This document shows positions 23,605-32,764 of a stretch of DNA of 64,000 nt, piece after piece (within the stretch, counting starts at the first letter, position 1; each line of letters begins with the position of its first letter). The stretch is taken from positions 95,501 through 159,500 of the forward strand of contig JFLW01000041.1 of the NCBI GenBank assembly GCA_000635495.1, given 5' to 3'. The translations under genes were made by a program, and so were the position numbers. This DNA is from Prochlorococcus sp. scB243_495K23. GTDB taxonomy: Bacteria > Cyanobacteriota > Cyanobacteriia > PCC-6307 > Cyanobiaceae. The notes below the pieces were generated by a model. That model had not been told where the DNA came from and did no database searches. It was given only the letters and a program-made list of their open reading frames with translations.

Positions 23605-25047
23605 ATGAAATATATGTTTTCAAGTTATCAACCTAAAAATAGTTTTGATGAATACTTTAAGGACAATGTTAACTCTGCTAGAGAAATATTGATTCCACTT
23701 CTTTCATCTTTAGATAATATGGGACTTGAAGAATTAAACAGGAATCACTCTGCCGCAAAAAAATTATTACTAAGACATGGTGCAACTTTTAGATTAAACG
23801 ATACTGGTTTAATAGGTACTGAGAGAATATTACCTTTTGATCCACTTCCCAGAATAATTAGTAAAGATGATTGGGTAACGTTGGAAAAAGGCCTAAAACA
23901 AAGGCTTGAGGCAATAGATTTATTCCTAGATGATATTTATAATTCTCAAAAAATAATAAATGATGGAATAATTCCAAGAGAATTAATAGAGAGTTCAGAA
24001 GGTTGGAGACCTCAAATGATAGGTTTCAAACCTCCACTAAATAAATGGTGTCAAATTTCAGGACTTGATTTAATAAGAGATAGAAAAGGAGATTGGCATG
24101 TTTTAGAAGATAATTTAAGGTGCCCTTCTGGAGTTGCTTATTTTTTAGAAAATAGATTAGTTATGAAAAATATTTTTCCTAATCTTTTCTCAGGAAGAAT
24201 AGTAAAACCAATTGATGAATATCCATCATATCTTTTAAAAACGCTTCAAGAACTTGCTGTTTGGACTGACACTCCCAAGATAGTTCTACTAACTCCAGGA
24301 ATTTTTAATAGTGCTTATTTTGAACATAGTTATTTAGCTCAAGAAATGGGCATCCAACTAGTTCAAGGTCATGACTTAGTTTGTAATGATGATTATGTGT
24401 ATTTAAAAACTACCTCTGGATTAAAAAGAGTAGATGTCATTTACAGGCGAATTGATGATGATTTCTTAGATCCTCTTAATTTCAGAAAAGATTCCTGTCT
24501 TGGTGTTAGCGGATTACTTGATGTTTTCAAGGCAGGTCATGTTGCTTTAGCAAACGCACCTGGGACTGGAATAGCAGATGACAAAATGATTTATTCTTTT
24601 GTTCCCAAAATGATTAAATATTATCTTGATGAAGAAATTATTATCAAAAATGTAGAAACGTATATTTGTCATTACCAAAAGGATCGTGAATATGTTCTAG
24701 AAAATTTATCAAAGCTTGTTGTTAAGTCTGTCGCAGAAGCTGGAGGTTATGGAATGTTAATTGGCCCTCACTCAACAACGAGTGAGATAGAAGAATTCGC
24801 TAATAAAATTAAAAATAATCCTAGAAATTTCATAGCACAACCAACATTAGAATTATCTACTGTGCCATCGTTATGTGATGGAGAACTATATCCATGCCAT
24901 GTTGATTTAAGACCATATATCTTAAGAGGAAAAGATACATGGGTTAGCCCAGGCGGGCTTACGAGAGTAGCATTAAAAAAAGGATCATTAGTCGTTAATT
25001 CTTCTCAAGGTGGAGGATGCAAAGATACATGGGTTGTAGGTAAATAA
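23605..25047 (+). CDS. Circularly permuted ATP-grasp protein
   Basis: 480 residues, the normal length for the type-2 circularly permuted ATP-grasp family (DUF404/DUF407 region). Visible blocks are RHGATFRLNDTGLIGTERIL near residue 55, GWRPQMIGFKPP, DLIRDRKGDWHVLEDNLRCP, DDKMIYSFVPKMIKYYL and SLCDGELYPCHVDLRPYIL. ATP-grasp enzymes join carboxylates to amines, and this group is linked to small peptide synthesis or protein tagging. The alpha-E gene starts 2 bases after the stop and a transglutaminase follows, the classic triad. Substrate unknown. Confidence 0.88.
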   Translation: MKYMFSSYQPKNSFDEYFKDNVNSAREILIPLLSSLDNMGLEELNRNHSAAKKLLLRHGATFRLNDTGLIGTERILPFDPLPRIISKDDWVTLEKGLKQRLEAIDLFLDDIYNSQKIINDGIIPRELIESSEGWRPQMIGFKPPLNKWCQISGLDLIRDRKGDWHVLEDNLRCPSGVAYFLENRLVMKNIFPNLFSGRIVKPIDEYPSYLLKTLQELAVWTDTPKIVLLTPGIFNSAYFEHSYLAQEMGIQLVQGHDLVCNDDYVYLKTTSGLKRVDVIYRRIDDDFLDPLNFRKDSCLGVSGLLDVFKAGHVALANAPGTGIADDKMIYSFVPKMIKYYLDEEIIIKNVETYICHYQKDREYVLENLSKLVVKSVAEAGGYGMLIGPHSTTSEIEEFANKIKNNPRNFIAQPTLELSTVPSLCDGELYPCHVDLRPYILRGKDTWVSPGGLTRVALKKGSLVVNSSQGGGCKDTWVVGK

Positions 25048-25048
25048 T

Positions 25049-25990
25049 ATGCTTTTAAGTCGTGTAGCAGAATCTCTTTATTGGATCAATCGTTATTTAG
25101 AACGTGCGGAAAACATATCTCGTTTCGTGGAAGTAAGCGAAGCAATGTCATTAGATTGTCCACCAGGAAGTGCAGAACCTTGGCTCCCGTTAATTGATGC
25201 CTCTAGTGACAGAGAATCTTTTGATAAAAGATTCCCAGAGAAAAAACCTGATGACGTTATTAATTTTTTAATAAGAGATCGTTTAAACCCAAACAGTATA
25301 ATTTCTTGCATTCAAATGGCAAGAGAAAATGCAAGACAAATCAGAGATGTCATGACCACTGAAATGTGGGAACAGATTAATATTTTATATTGGAATATGC
25401 AAGAAGGAGAGGCAATATGGAATAAACCAAGACAAGAACAATTAAGTGAAATAAGGAGGGAATGTCAGCTTTTTTATGGAATTACGGATGCGACTCTAAG
25501 CAAAGATCTTGCCTGGAGATTTAGCATTCTTGGAAGATTAATCGAAAGAGCTGACAAAACATCAAGAATTCTAGATGTTAAATATTATTTACTCCTACCG
25601 AGCTTAGATGAACTTGGAGGAGTTCTTGATGAGCTGCAATGGATTGCACTTTTACGTTCAGCTGGAGCTTATCAAATGTTTAGGAAAGCAGTACAAAATT
25701 CTATAAAGCCTAATTCAGTTGCGAGATTTCTTTTACTTGATCCAATATTCCCTAGATCAGTAAGATACTGTCTTGATGGGATAAGCAATACTCTTAAAAA
25801 AATAGATACCTCCCCATATACTGAAAATCCTTCAGAATTAGAATGCATGAGAGGTTTACTTAAAGCAAAGTGGAGTTATATCAGAATTGAAGATATAATC
25901 AATGATGGTTTACATGAGGCAATCGATTCATTGCAAATGGATTTAAATAAATTAAATGATCTCATTCAAGAAAAATATTTTATTAATTAA
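25049..25990 (+). CDS. Alpha-E domain protein (DUF403)
   Basis: 313 residues, wholly helical. The N-terminus LLSRVAESLYWINRYLERAE is the family signature; ARENARQIRDVMTTEMWEQI lies in the middle. Alpha-E proteins always accompany ATP-grasp and transglutaminase partners and probably act as non-catalytic partner or ligase subunit. Start codon is 2 bases after the ATP-grasp stop, showing coupling. Confidence 0.9.
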   Translation: MLLSRVAESLYWINRYLERAENISRFVEVSEAMSLDCPPGSAEPWLPLIDASSDRESFDKRFPEKKPDDVINFLIRDRLNPNSIISCIQMARENARQIRDVMTTEMWEQINILYWNMQEGEAIWNKPRQEQLSEIRRECQLFYGITDATLSKDLAWRFSILGRLIERADKTSRILDVKYYLLLPSLDELGGVLDELQWIALLRSAGAYQMFRKAVQNSIKPNSVARFLLLDPIFPRSVRYCLDGISNTLKKIDTSPYTENPSELECMRGLLKAKWSYIRIEDIINDGLHEAIDSLQMDLNKLNDLIQEKYFIN

Positions 25991-26001
25991 TAAGTTTATT
26001 A

Positions 26002-26859
26002 ATGAGAATTAAATACATTCACAAACTTGAATATAAATACGAAGACCCTGTTCAATTAGGGGAGCATAGATTATGTATAAAGCCAAGGTCAAATGGATTC
26101 CAAAAACTAAAGAATTTTGAATTAAAAATAACCCCAGAACCAGAAATTATTTATCCATTACTTGCTGCCAGCGGAGAAGAGATTAATAGAATCAGATTCA
26201 ATGGATTAACAGATAATTTAATTATTGAATCAATCAGCGAAGTTGAAACTATTAAACACCCCAACATTATTGATGGAGTTAAAAATAGAGATTTAACATT
26301 ACCTTTTTGTAGAAGTATTATTAACAGAGATTTGCAGGGAGCATTAGAGGGATGGATGCCTAATGGGCAACACGACCCCTCTGCTGTAGAACTTGCCCAA
26401 GAAGCCTTAGCAGGAAGCATTAATAACGCATTATCATTTACCTACCAGTTAATAGAGATTATTCAAGATCGGGTTAAATATACCAAAAGACATACAGGTC
26501 CAGCATGGCCGGCTAGCAGAACACTTAGAGAACGTATAGGTTCATGCAGAGATTTAGCAATGCTGATGGTTGAAGCTTGCAGGTCTATAGGTATCCCAAG
26601 TAGGTTTGTAAGTGGTTATCATTTTGAAGATCCGTTACCATCTGAGTTGGATTTACACGCTTGGGCCGAACTATATATTCCAGGTGCTGGTTGGAGAGGT
26701 TTTGATCCCAGCGGAAAAGGATTAATAGATGATAGATATTTAACATTGGTATCTTCTTCAAAATCTAATTTAACTTCTGTAATTACAGGAAATTTTATAG
26801 GGAAAAATAATTTAGAAAATACTTTATCCTGGGAAATCAAACCTCTTGAAATTAAATAA
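26002..26859 (+). CDS. Transglutaminase-like cysteine protease
   Basis: 285 residues. The N-terminal beta region (1-80) precedes the transglutaminase core with the triad: C182 in GSCRDLAMLMVEAC, H219 in DLHAWAELYIPG and D235 in GFDPSGKG. Bacterial members are usually peptidases or amidases; in this three-gene context the enzyme would process or hydrolyse the peptide bonds made by the ATP-grasp. Eleven bases separate it from the alpha-E gene. Confidence 0.9.
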   Translation: MRIKYIHKLEYKYEDPVQLGEHRLCIKPRSNGFQKLKNFELKITPEPEIIYPLLAASGEEINRIRFNGLTDNLIIESISEVETIKHPNIIDGVKNRDLTLPFCRSIINRDLQGALEGWMPNGQHDPSAVELAQEALAGSINNALSFTYQLIEIIQDRVKYTKRHTGPAWPASRTLRERIGSCRDLAMLMVEACRSIGIPSRFVSGYHFEDPLPSELDLHAWAELYIPGAGWRGFDPSGKGLIDDRYLTLVSSSKSNLTSVITGNFIGKNNLENTLSWEIKPLEIK

Positions 26860-26891
26860 ACACTAAATTTTCAATGTTTTAAATAACAAAA

Positions 26892-26920
26892 AAACATAAA
26901 TAATATTATGTTTCTTTTTT
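26892..26920 (+). terminator. Rho-independent terminator after the three-gene operon
   Basis: An 8-bp stem (AAACATAA / TTATGTTT) with 6-base loop, followed by CTTTTTT. It lies 33 bases after the transglutaminase stop and so ends the operon, separating it from the cupin-like gene. Confidence 0.7.
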
Positions 26921-26984
26921 AGTGTTAATTGATACGTTCTTAGATATATATATCTGTTTTCATTTGTGTAATCTTTAAAGAAAA

Positions 26985-27506
26985 TTGAACTCAAGTTTAG
27001 AAATTCCAGTTATCAAATCAAATAAATCAAAAATGTTTGAATTGATTAGTTATGAAAAATTTCGCGATACAAAAGATGTCAGATTTTTTGATATTAGTGT
27101 TAATGAATCAAATTATAGAGATCTAGTTATTCACAGTGGCCCTGCGATTAGTCCTCCAAATGATGAAGATTTTAATAATTGGCAATTTTACATACATCAC
27201 AATCAAGAAGATAATCTATTAGCTATCTCTGGAGGTAGAACATTTTTCCTTGTAAATTTTGGTTGGGATTATCCTTTTTATAAAGTTAGATTAGAATCTT
27301 GCGGATATATTTTAAGGATACCTAGAGGAACTTTTCATAGATCCGTATCTGACGAAAACGGTTCCATTGTTTTAAACCAAGCCATTAGAGATGAAGGCGG
27401 TACAGTCGAATCTGAATTCAAAGTTACCAATAGCAAAGATAATAAAAAACTTCTAGATTGTATAACTAATTTAGAGCCTAGATTTAAAATTTATAGTGTT
27501 AAATAA
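26985..27506 (+). CDS. Cupin-like protein
   Basis: Up to 173 residues from TTG 26985; ATG 27033 (MFELISYEKFRDT) would give 157 and may be the true start. The pattern WQFYIHHNQEDNLLAISGGR, FFLVNFGWDYPFYKVRL and YILRIPRGTFHRS resembles a cupin barrel with metal-ligand His residues. The substrate is unknown. It is downstream of a terminator, so independent of the operon. Confidence 0.6.
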   Translation: MNSSLEIPVIKSNKSKMFELISYEKFRDTKDVRFFDISVNESNYRDLVIHSGPAISPPNDEDFNNWQFYIHHNQEDNLLAISGGRTFFLVNFGWDYPFYKVRLESCGYILRIPRGTFHRSVSDENGSIVLNQAIRDEGGTVESEFKVTNSKDNKKLLDCITNLEPRFKIYSVK

Positions 27507-27589
27507 TCTTAAAAAGGTATTCCAAATTTATATATCAATTTTAAAAATTATCTAATTGTTATAAAATAATAATATCCGAATTATTTAGT

Positions 27590-28108
27590 ATGAAATCTTT
27601 TAAGTTCTTAAGATATTTTTTATGCATAACTTTTTCTTTCCTAGTTTTATCCTCTCCAGTTTTTGCTGGAGCAAATGTAGCTGTTAAAGGCGAAGGAGAT
27701 GAAGTTCCAAGTTATGTAAGATCTAATATTACAGGATTTGATTTCCACGGAGAGGATCTTCATTTGTCTTCTATAGCTGGAGCAGTTGCGAGAGATGCAG
27801 ATTTTAGTGACGTTGATTTACATGGGACAACCTTAACCCTTTCTGATTTAAAAGGTTCTAATTTAAATGGAATCGATCTAACTGATACTCTTTCTGATCG
27901 AGTTAATTTCCAAAAAACAGATCTTAGAAATGCTGTTTTAATCAATATGATCGCATCAGGTAGCAGTTTTGCAGGAGCTCAAATAGAAGGAGCAGATTTT
28001 TCTTACGCTATTCTTGACAGCGAAGATCAGAGAAATCTTTGTGAAATTGCTGATGGGATCAATCCAACAACGGGCGTTTCAACCAGAGAAAGTCTTGAGT
28101 GTAGTTAG
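27590..28108 (+). CDS. Exported pentapeptide-repeat protein
   Basis: 172 residues. The signal peptide covers about 1-26 (ending SSPVFA-GA). Repeats such as [30 protein letters not shown] and ADFSY follow the A(D/N)LXX pattern and form a right-handed beta-helix of about 3-4 turns. It ends with two Cys (NLCEIAD, SLECS) that could form a disulfide. Thylakoid lumen or periplasm; related lumenal pentapeptide proteins are known in cyanobacteria and plastids. Confidence 0.83.
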   Translation: MKSFKFLRYFLCITFSFLVLSSPVFAGANVAVKGEGDEVPSYVRSNITGFDFHGEDLHLSSIAGAVARDADFSDVDLHGTTLTLSDLKGSNLNGIDLTDTLSDRVNFQKTDLRNAVLINMIASGSSFAGAQIEGADFSYAILDSEDQRNLCEIADGINPTTGVSTRESLECS

Positions 28109-28131
28109 AACAAAAGCTATAGTTAAACTTT

Positions 28132-28485
28132 TTATAAATAAACTTTCTTACCATTATTAAATTTATAAATCCTTTGTTCATCATCTTGAAATATCATTTC
28201 ACCATTTAATTTGGATTTCTTAAATTTTGAAAGCCTTGCTCTGTGAATATTAGATTTCCTATTAATATTTTCTTCGTTATCATAACTCCCAATATAAATA
28301 TTTATATTAGGGTTTGAAAAGGTTTTTTCTTCCTCTCTTAAAAAAATTCTTTCAATATTTGTTTGCGTGCTTTGAAGTTTATTTTTAAATTTGTTTAATT
28401 TTAAGTTCTTTGGTTTTTTATATTTAATTTTTTTGTAAACAAAAAAAATAACTCCTAAAATTAAAAAAAACAAAAATATATTCAT
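28132..28485 (-). CDS. N-terminally anchored hypothetical protein (117 aa)
   Basis: An N-terminal helix (IFLFFLILGVIFFVYKKI) followed by a very basic soluble part. An ordered C-terminal end is visible (GEMIFQDDEQRIYKFNNGKK). Another minus-strand gene ends 3 bases upstream, so they are likely co-transcribed. No family recognised. Confidence 0.52.
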   Translation of the reverse strand: MNIFLFFLILGVIFFVYKKIKYKKPKNLKLNKFKNKLQSTQTNIERIFLREEEKTFSNPNINIYIGSYDNEENINRKSNIHRARLSKFKKSKLNGEMIFQDDEQRIYKFNNGKKVYL

Positions 28486-28488
28486 TAA

Positions 28489-28686
28489 CTATTTAATTTT
28501 TATTTTAATATCTACGCCTAAGTTACTTTTAGTAGTTAATATTTCTTTTCTTAAGATTCCATAAGTAAAAATTCTAGATAAAGTTTTCAAAGATTTAAAA
28601 ACCAAAAAAACGGTAAATATAAAGAAAACAATAATGTTTTCTACAAGAATATTTTTATTTTTATTTTTATTATCTAGATTGCTCAT
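28489..28686 (-). CDS. Small single-span membrane protein (65 aa)
   Basis: A polar Asn/Lys start, one helix (ILVENIIVFFIFTVFLVF), then a basic tail ending VDIKIKIK. Immediately upstream of the 117-aa protein and downstream of the PfkB kinase on the same strand. Function unknown. Confidence 0.5.
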   Translation of the reverse strand: MSNLDNKNKNKNILVENIIVFFIFTVFLVFKSLKTLSRIFTYGILRKEILTTKSNLGVDIKIKIK

Positions 28687-28702
28687 GTAGGTGTTAATTC
28701 AA

Positions 28703-29572
28703 TTATTTTTCATCATTATTTGCATATGGTCCGAAAAATTCACTAGCGTCTCTTCCCATTACTTTAGCAAGATTTAAACTTTTATCTATATCCCATTTAG
28801 ATGCCATTCCATAAAGAAAACCTGCAGCAAAAGAATCACCACATCCATAAGAATCAACCTTTAATTTTTTGTTTTTAAGAGCCTTATATCTTCCTCCAGG
28901 AAATATTATGCCTCCCTTCTCCCCCTCGGTTTTAACAGTATATTTTGGTTTTAACGATAATTCAGAAAAAGAAAAAACTTCTCCGGGATCAAGATTACTG
29001 CCTATTAATCCATCTAAAAGAACATTTGAATTATTAATTGTATTTAATCCTGCCCTTGGTGTTGTACACAGTATTGAAGCTGATCTAGCCATTTTAAAAA
29101 TCTCTGAATCAGATGCAGTAATAAAAATTCCGTCCATTTTTTTTAAAATGTTCCATTCTAAATTGTCTTTATGAGTTGGAGCTAACCTTTCTCCAATAAC
29201 TGTTATTGCTCTTTCACCTTGAGAGTCAATTAAACTAAATCCTCTTCTAGTTGGTTTATCACGCCAAGCTACATGCAACTTAATTCCCATATTTGAGAGA
29301 ATCTTGAAACACTTATCTCCATAATCATCATTGCCTAATGACGTAAAAAAATGAATTTGGTTTAAAGTTAAATCAGAAAGTATTTTCGCGATAATTGATC
29401 CACCACCAGCTGGATACTCAAGGGACTTTTCTGAATGAGAAATAACTCCGGGTTTTGGTAATTGATCAACCTTTAAAAAATTTATCCACTCAACATGACC
29501 AACAACGGCAAAATTTAAATTTCCTTTTTTAAATTTATAGTCTTCAACTTTATTATTCTTTTCAACAACCAT
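28703..29572 (-). CDS. PfkB-family carbohydrate kinase
   Basis: 289 residues of the ribokinase/PfkB fold. An N-terminal sugar-binding region with YPAGGGSIIAKILSDL, then TSLGNDDYGDKCFKIL and the C-terminal signature VDSYGCGDSFAAGFLYG, where D246 is the catalytic base. PfkB kinases phosphorylate sugars or nucleosides; the exact substrate cannot be told. It precedes two small membrane-protein genes on the same strand. Confidence 0.9.
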   Translation of the reverse strand: MVVEKNNKVEDYKFKKGNLNFAVVGHVEWINFLKVDQLPKPGVISHSEKSLEYPAGGGSIIAKILSDLTLNQIHFFTSLGNDDYGDKCFKILSNMGIKLHVAWRDKPTRRGFSLIDSQGERAITVIGERLAPTHKDNLEWNILKKMDGIFITASDSEIFKMARSASILCTTPRAGLNTINNSNVLLDGLIGSNLDPGEVFSFSELSLKPKYTVKTEGEKGGIIFPGGRYKALKNKKLKVDSYGCGDSFAAGFLYGMASKWDIDKSLNLAKVMGRDASEFFGPYANNDEK

Positions 29573-29613
29573 AAGCTTTTAAATACTATTATTAAAAGAA
29601 ATATTTTTGAAAA

Positions 29614-29985
29614 GTGAATTCATTTAACATTTTAAAAGATAATAAACAGATACTATCTTTTCTTTACCTTTTTCTATCAATTTTGGGAGCTGTTCTGCCA
29701 ATGTTGGCAAATTTCGAATTTGCTAGGGAATATGGAAACAGCTTTGATATAAATAACTTCATTTCTTTAGCGAATGCAAACCCTGCAGCTCAGTCAATTT
29801 CTAGAGACTTATTAGTAGGTGCAAGCGCTATTTTTATATGGATAGTAAATGAATCAAAAAAACTAAACATGAAGAATATGTGGGTTGTATACATTGGAAC
29901 TTTTCTTATAGCCTTCGCATTCTCTGCACCTTTTTTCTTATTTCTAAGAGAGAGAAGAATTATTGAATTAGAAAAGATTAATTAA
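29614..29985 (+). CDS. DUF2834-family membrane protein
   Basis: 123 residues with GTG start (29614). Three hydrophobic segments (ILSFLYLFLSILGAVLPML, RDLLVGASAIFIWIV and VYIGTFLIAFAFSAPFFLF). The pattern NNFISLANANPAAQSISRDL is that of DUF2834. Function unknown. The stop overlaps the end of the MFS gene on the other strand by 4 bases. Confidence 0.7.
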   Translation: MNSFNILKDNKQILSFLYLFLSILGAVLPMLANFEFAREYGNSFDINNFISLANANPAAQSISRDLLVGASAIFIWIVNESKKLNMKNMWVVYIGTFLIAFAFSAPFFLFLRERRIIELEKIN

Positions 29986-31211
29986 AATAATCTCTTAAAT
30001 AGAATTGTAAAGGTAATAAAGCAACAACAAGAAATTGAAAGCCAGATTATTGAAGCATAACCAAATAGATCTAATATGCGTCCTGAAATAAATGGTCCAA
30101 AAAAATAACCCATAGCGAAACATTGTGATAAAAGAGCAAGTGCAAAACCTTTTTTATTTGAAGGAGCTATTCTGAAAACGACATCTGTTGATGTTGGAAG
30201 AAATGAAGCAGTCCCTAAACTTACTAAAATCAATGCCAAAGAAATTAAATAAATCGCTGGGATATTTAAATAACTAGAAATAAATAATAAAAATGATGCG
30301 AAAGAGAAATTTATTAAACTAAATTTCAAGCCAAATAATCTTTCTTTCTTAGATATCCAAGAACCGACAGGCCATTGTAAAAACAACAATAAAATTAACT
30401 GAATAGAAATTATAAGACTAATAATTTCTTTGCTTAATGCATTACGATAAACTCCACCTTTAACAAGATCCAGAGGCAAAGTTACTTGTATCAAGGCTAA
30501 AGAGGTAGTTATCAATAAAATAGATAAAATTATTATTGTTGAATTTTTATTCCATTTCAATTGTCCCTGATTAATTGGATCTACTAATTTTTTTTGAAAA
30601 TTTTCTAAGTTTCTTTTTATAGAAGAACTATTTCTAGATATTAAATACGTGATAACTAACATGCAAAATATATCATTTATAAATATTGATTTAGAATACA
30701 AAAAATTCGTCATATACCCCCCTAAGAATACCCCTAGAAATATTCCTAAAGCTTCCGAACTTCTAACAAGGGCATAAGCTTTACGTGTTTCAATAGGATG
30801 ACAAAAATAGGGCACCCCAAACTCGGCAGCAGGCCAATATATTCCTGCAGCAGCCCCAACAAGTGATTGTCCAATTATGTACAAAAAAGTATCTCTTGAA
30901 AAAATGAGGCAAAAGCTAGCGGCAATACTTAGTATTGAAGAAGTAATTATCGGAAATTGTATTTTTCCCGTTTTATTAAGATAATTACCTGTAAAGAGTC
31001 TTGTTACTGTTCCAATTATTGCTGAAATAGTAAATCCCAGGCCAATATCTGTAGCCGATAATCCTAGGTTATTAAAAATAAGTGATGTTAAATAAATAAC
31101 ACCTCCTGCTCCAAATGCAGCGAAAAATCTTATCTTGGTTATTAACCTCAAATGATAAGGAAATTGAATCCACCAATTTTTGCTAATTTGTAAACTATTT
31201 GGACTAATCAC
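29982..31211 (-). CDS. Major facilitator superfamily transporter
   Basis: 409 residues with about 12 hydrophobic segments in two halves. GFTISAIIGTVTRLFTGNYL contains the MFS loop-2 type signature, and PSNKKGFALALLSQCFAMGY lies in the second half. GTG start, only 2 bases from the GTG start of the divergent hydrolase gene. Substrate unknown. Confidence 0.82.
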   Translation of the reverse strand: MISPNSLQISKNWWIQFPYHLRLITKIRFFAAFGAGGVIYLTSLIFNNLGLSATDIGLGFTISAIIGTVTRLFTGNYLNKTGKIQFPIITSSILSIAASFCLIFSRDTFLYIIGQSLVGAAAGIYWPAAEFGVPYFCHPIETRKAYALVRSSEALGIFLGVFLGGYMTNFLYSKSIFINDIFCMLVITYLISRNSSSIKRNLENFQKKLVDPINQGQLKWNKNSTIIILSILLITTSLALIQVTLPLDLVKGGVYRNALSKEIISLIISIQLILLLFLQWPVGSWISKKERLFGLKFSLINFSFASFLLFISSYLNIPAIYLISLALILVSLGTASFLPTSTDVVFRIAPSNKKGFALALLSQCFAMGYFFGPFISGRILDLFGYASIIWLSISCCCFITFTILFKRLF

Positions 31212-31213
31212 TA

Positions 31214-32764
31214 GTGAAATACATTTTTATAATTTTTTTTAGTTTTTGTGGTTTATTTTTTAATAATGGTTTAAAGGCTGCTGAAAAGATAAATATTAAG
31301 TTTGAAGAGATGGAAATCCCTCTTACTATAGAACAATTATCAAAATTAGAAAAATACAAAGATGATTCAACAGAATTAATAGATTGGTTAAAAAAAAATG
31401 GATTTATAAGAGTTTTTGAATTATCAAAATTTTTAGAATTTCCAGTTTTCAAAGAAGAGGGATTAAATAGAGAAATATTAAGAAGTTGGATAGGTCGTAA
31501 AATTCTTACAGAATTAAGCAAAAGCATTAAAGTTCCAAATGACAATAATGGAACTGAAATATATAACACTATAGAAAATTTATTAGATCAAAAAAAAGAA
31601 GTTTCAACTTTAGAAATCATAAAGGCATTACCATCAGAAGAAATTTCACTTGATATTGATAATTTAATTTTAATAATTTCATCTTGGAAAAATGAATTAT
31701 CAATGCAACAAGAACTTTTATCCAAATTAAATAAACTTGAAAGCACGAACCAAATTGCTTTCAAAAATACTGAAAAAAAATTAACTCAAGATCTTATAAA
31801 AATTGATAAAAAAATTTATGCTCCTCACCGAGTGAAACCTTTTGAAATTGAAATATGGAAAAGCAATAAAACAAATGCAGATAAAGAACTGATAATTTTT
31901 ATGCCAGGCCTTGGAGGCGAAATTAATAATTTCAAATGGATAGGCAACGAATTGGGTAAAAGAGGTTGGCCAATATTATTCATAGATCATAGAGGCAGTA
32001 ATTTGGAGTCATTTATAGAAGTACTCGAAGGTAAGGACACAATCCCAGGAAGTGCAGACTTTTTCCTATATAGAATTAAAGATTTAGATGCTGTATTAAA
32101 AGCTCATAAAAATGGAGAATTTGGTTTACCTAATGATTCTTATATTTTAATGGGGCATTCACTTGGTGCTTTAATAGCACTTTTATATGAAGGCAATAAA
32201 CCTACTGATCAACTAGAGGACAAATGTGATTCGGCATTAAAAGACTTTGCGCTAACAAATTTATCTAAATTACTTCAATGTCAGTTGAGCGAAATACCAT
32301 TCCCTAAGAAAAACAACTCTAATAAGGCCAGTGCGATTATAGGTTTTAATTCATTTGGCAGTTTAATATGGCCAAAAGAAAATAGTACAGGCATTAAAAC
32401 ACCAACTCTTCTAATAGGTGGTACTTATGACCTTATTACACCATTAATGAATGAACAATTTAGAGTTTTTTCTGCTTTAAATAATCCATCAAATAGATTT
32501 CTAATTATTGAAGGGGCAAGTCATTTCTCTCCAATAAGAATTAATAAAAGCTATGAAGAAAATAATGACGTCTTCAAAATAAATGAAACTTTTATTGGTT
32601 CAGAGCCAATATTAGTACAAGATTTATCTAAGAAATTTATAGTTGAATTTTTAAAAAATATTAAAGACCAAAAGATCCCTAGTGTGATTAAAAACCAAAG
32701 AGATTTAGGACTTGATTTCCATCTTTTAGATCTTGAAACAATAAAAGAAATTTCCAAAAATTAG
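31214..32764 (+). CDS. Alpha/beta hydrolase with DUF1400-like N-terminus
   Basis: 516 residues. The N-terminus is signal-like (IFIIFFSFCGLFFNNGLKA). Residues ~25-200 resemble the DUF1400 region found before cyanobacterial hydrolases. The hydrolase domain has an oxyanion-type MPGLGGEINNF, the nucleophile S316 in MGHSLGALIALLYEG, an Asp in GGTYDLITP, and a His in GASHFSP. Likely an exported lipase or esterase-like enzyme. GTG start. Substrate unknown. Confidence 0.82.
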   Translation: MKYIFIIFFSFCGLFFNNGLKAAEKINIKFEEMEIPLTIEQLSKLEKYKDDSTELIDWLKKNGFIRVFELSKFLEFPVFKEEGLNREILRSWIGRKILTELSKSIKVPNDNNGTEIYNTIENLLDQKKEVSTLEIIKALPSEEISLDIDNLILIISSWKNELSMQQELLSKLNKLESTNQIAFKNTEKKLTQDLIKIDKKIYAPHRVKPFEIEIWKSNKTNADKELIIFMPGLGGEINNFKWIGNELGKRGWPILFIDHRGSNLESFIEVLEGKDTIPGSADFFLYRIKDLDAVLKAHKNGEFGLPNDSYILMGHSLGALIALLYEGNKPTDQLEDKCDSALKDFALTNLSKLLQCQLSEIPFPKKNNSNKASAIIGFNSFGSLIWPKENSTGIKTPTLLIGGTYDLITPLMNEQFRVFSALNNPSNRFLIIEGASHFSPIRINKSYEENNDVFKINETFIGSEPILVQDLSKKFIVEFLKNIKDQKIPSVIKNQRDLGLDFHLLDLETIKEISKN

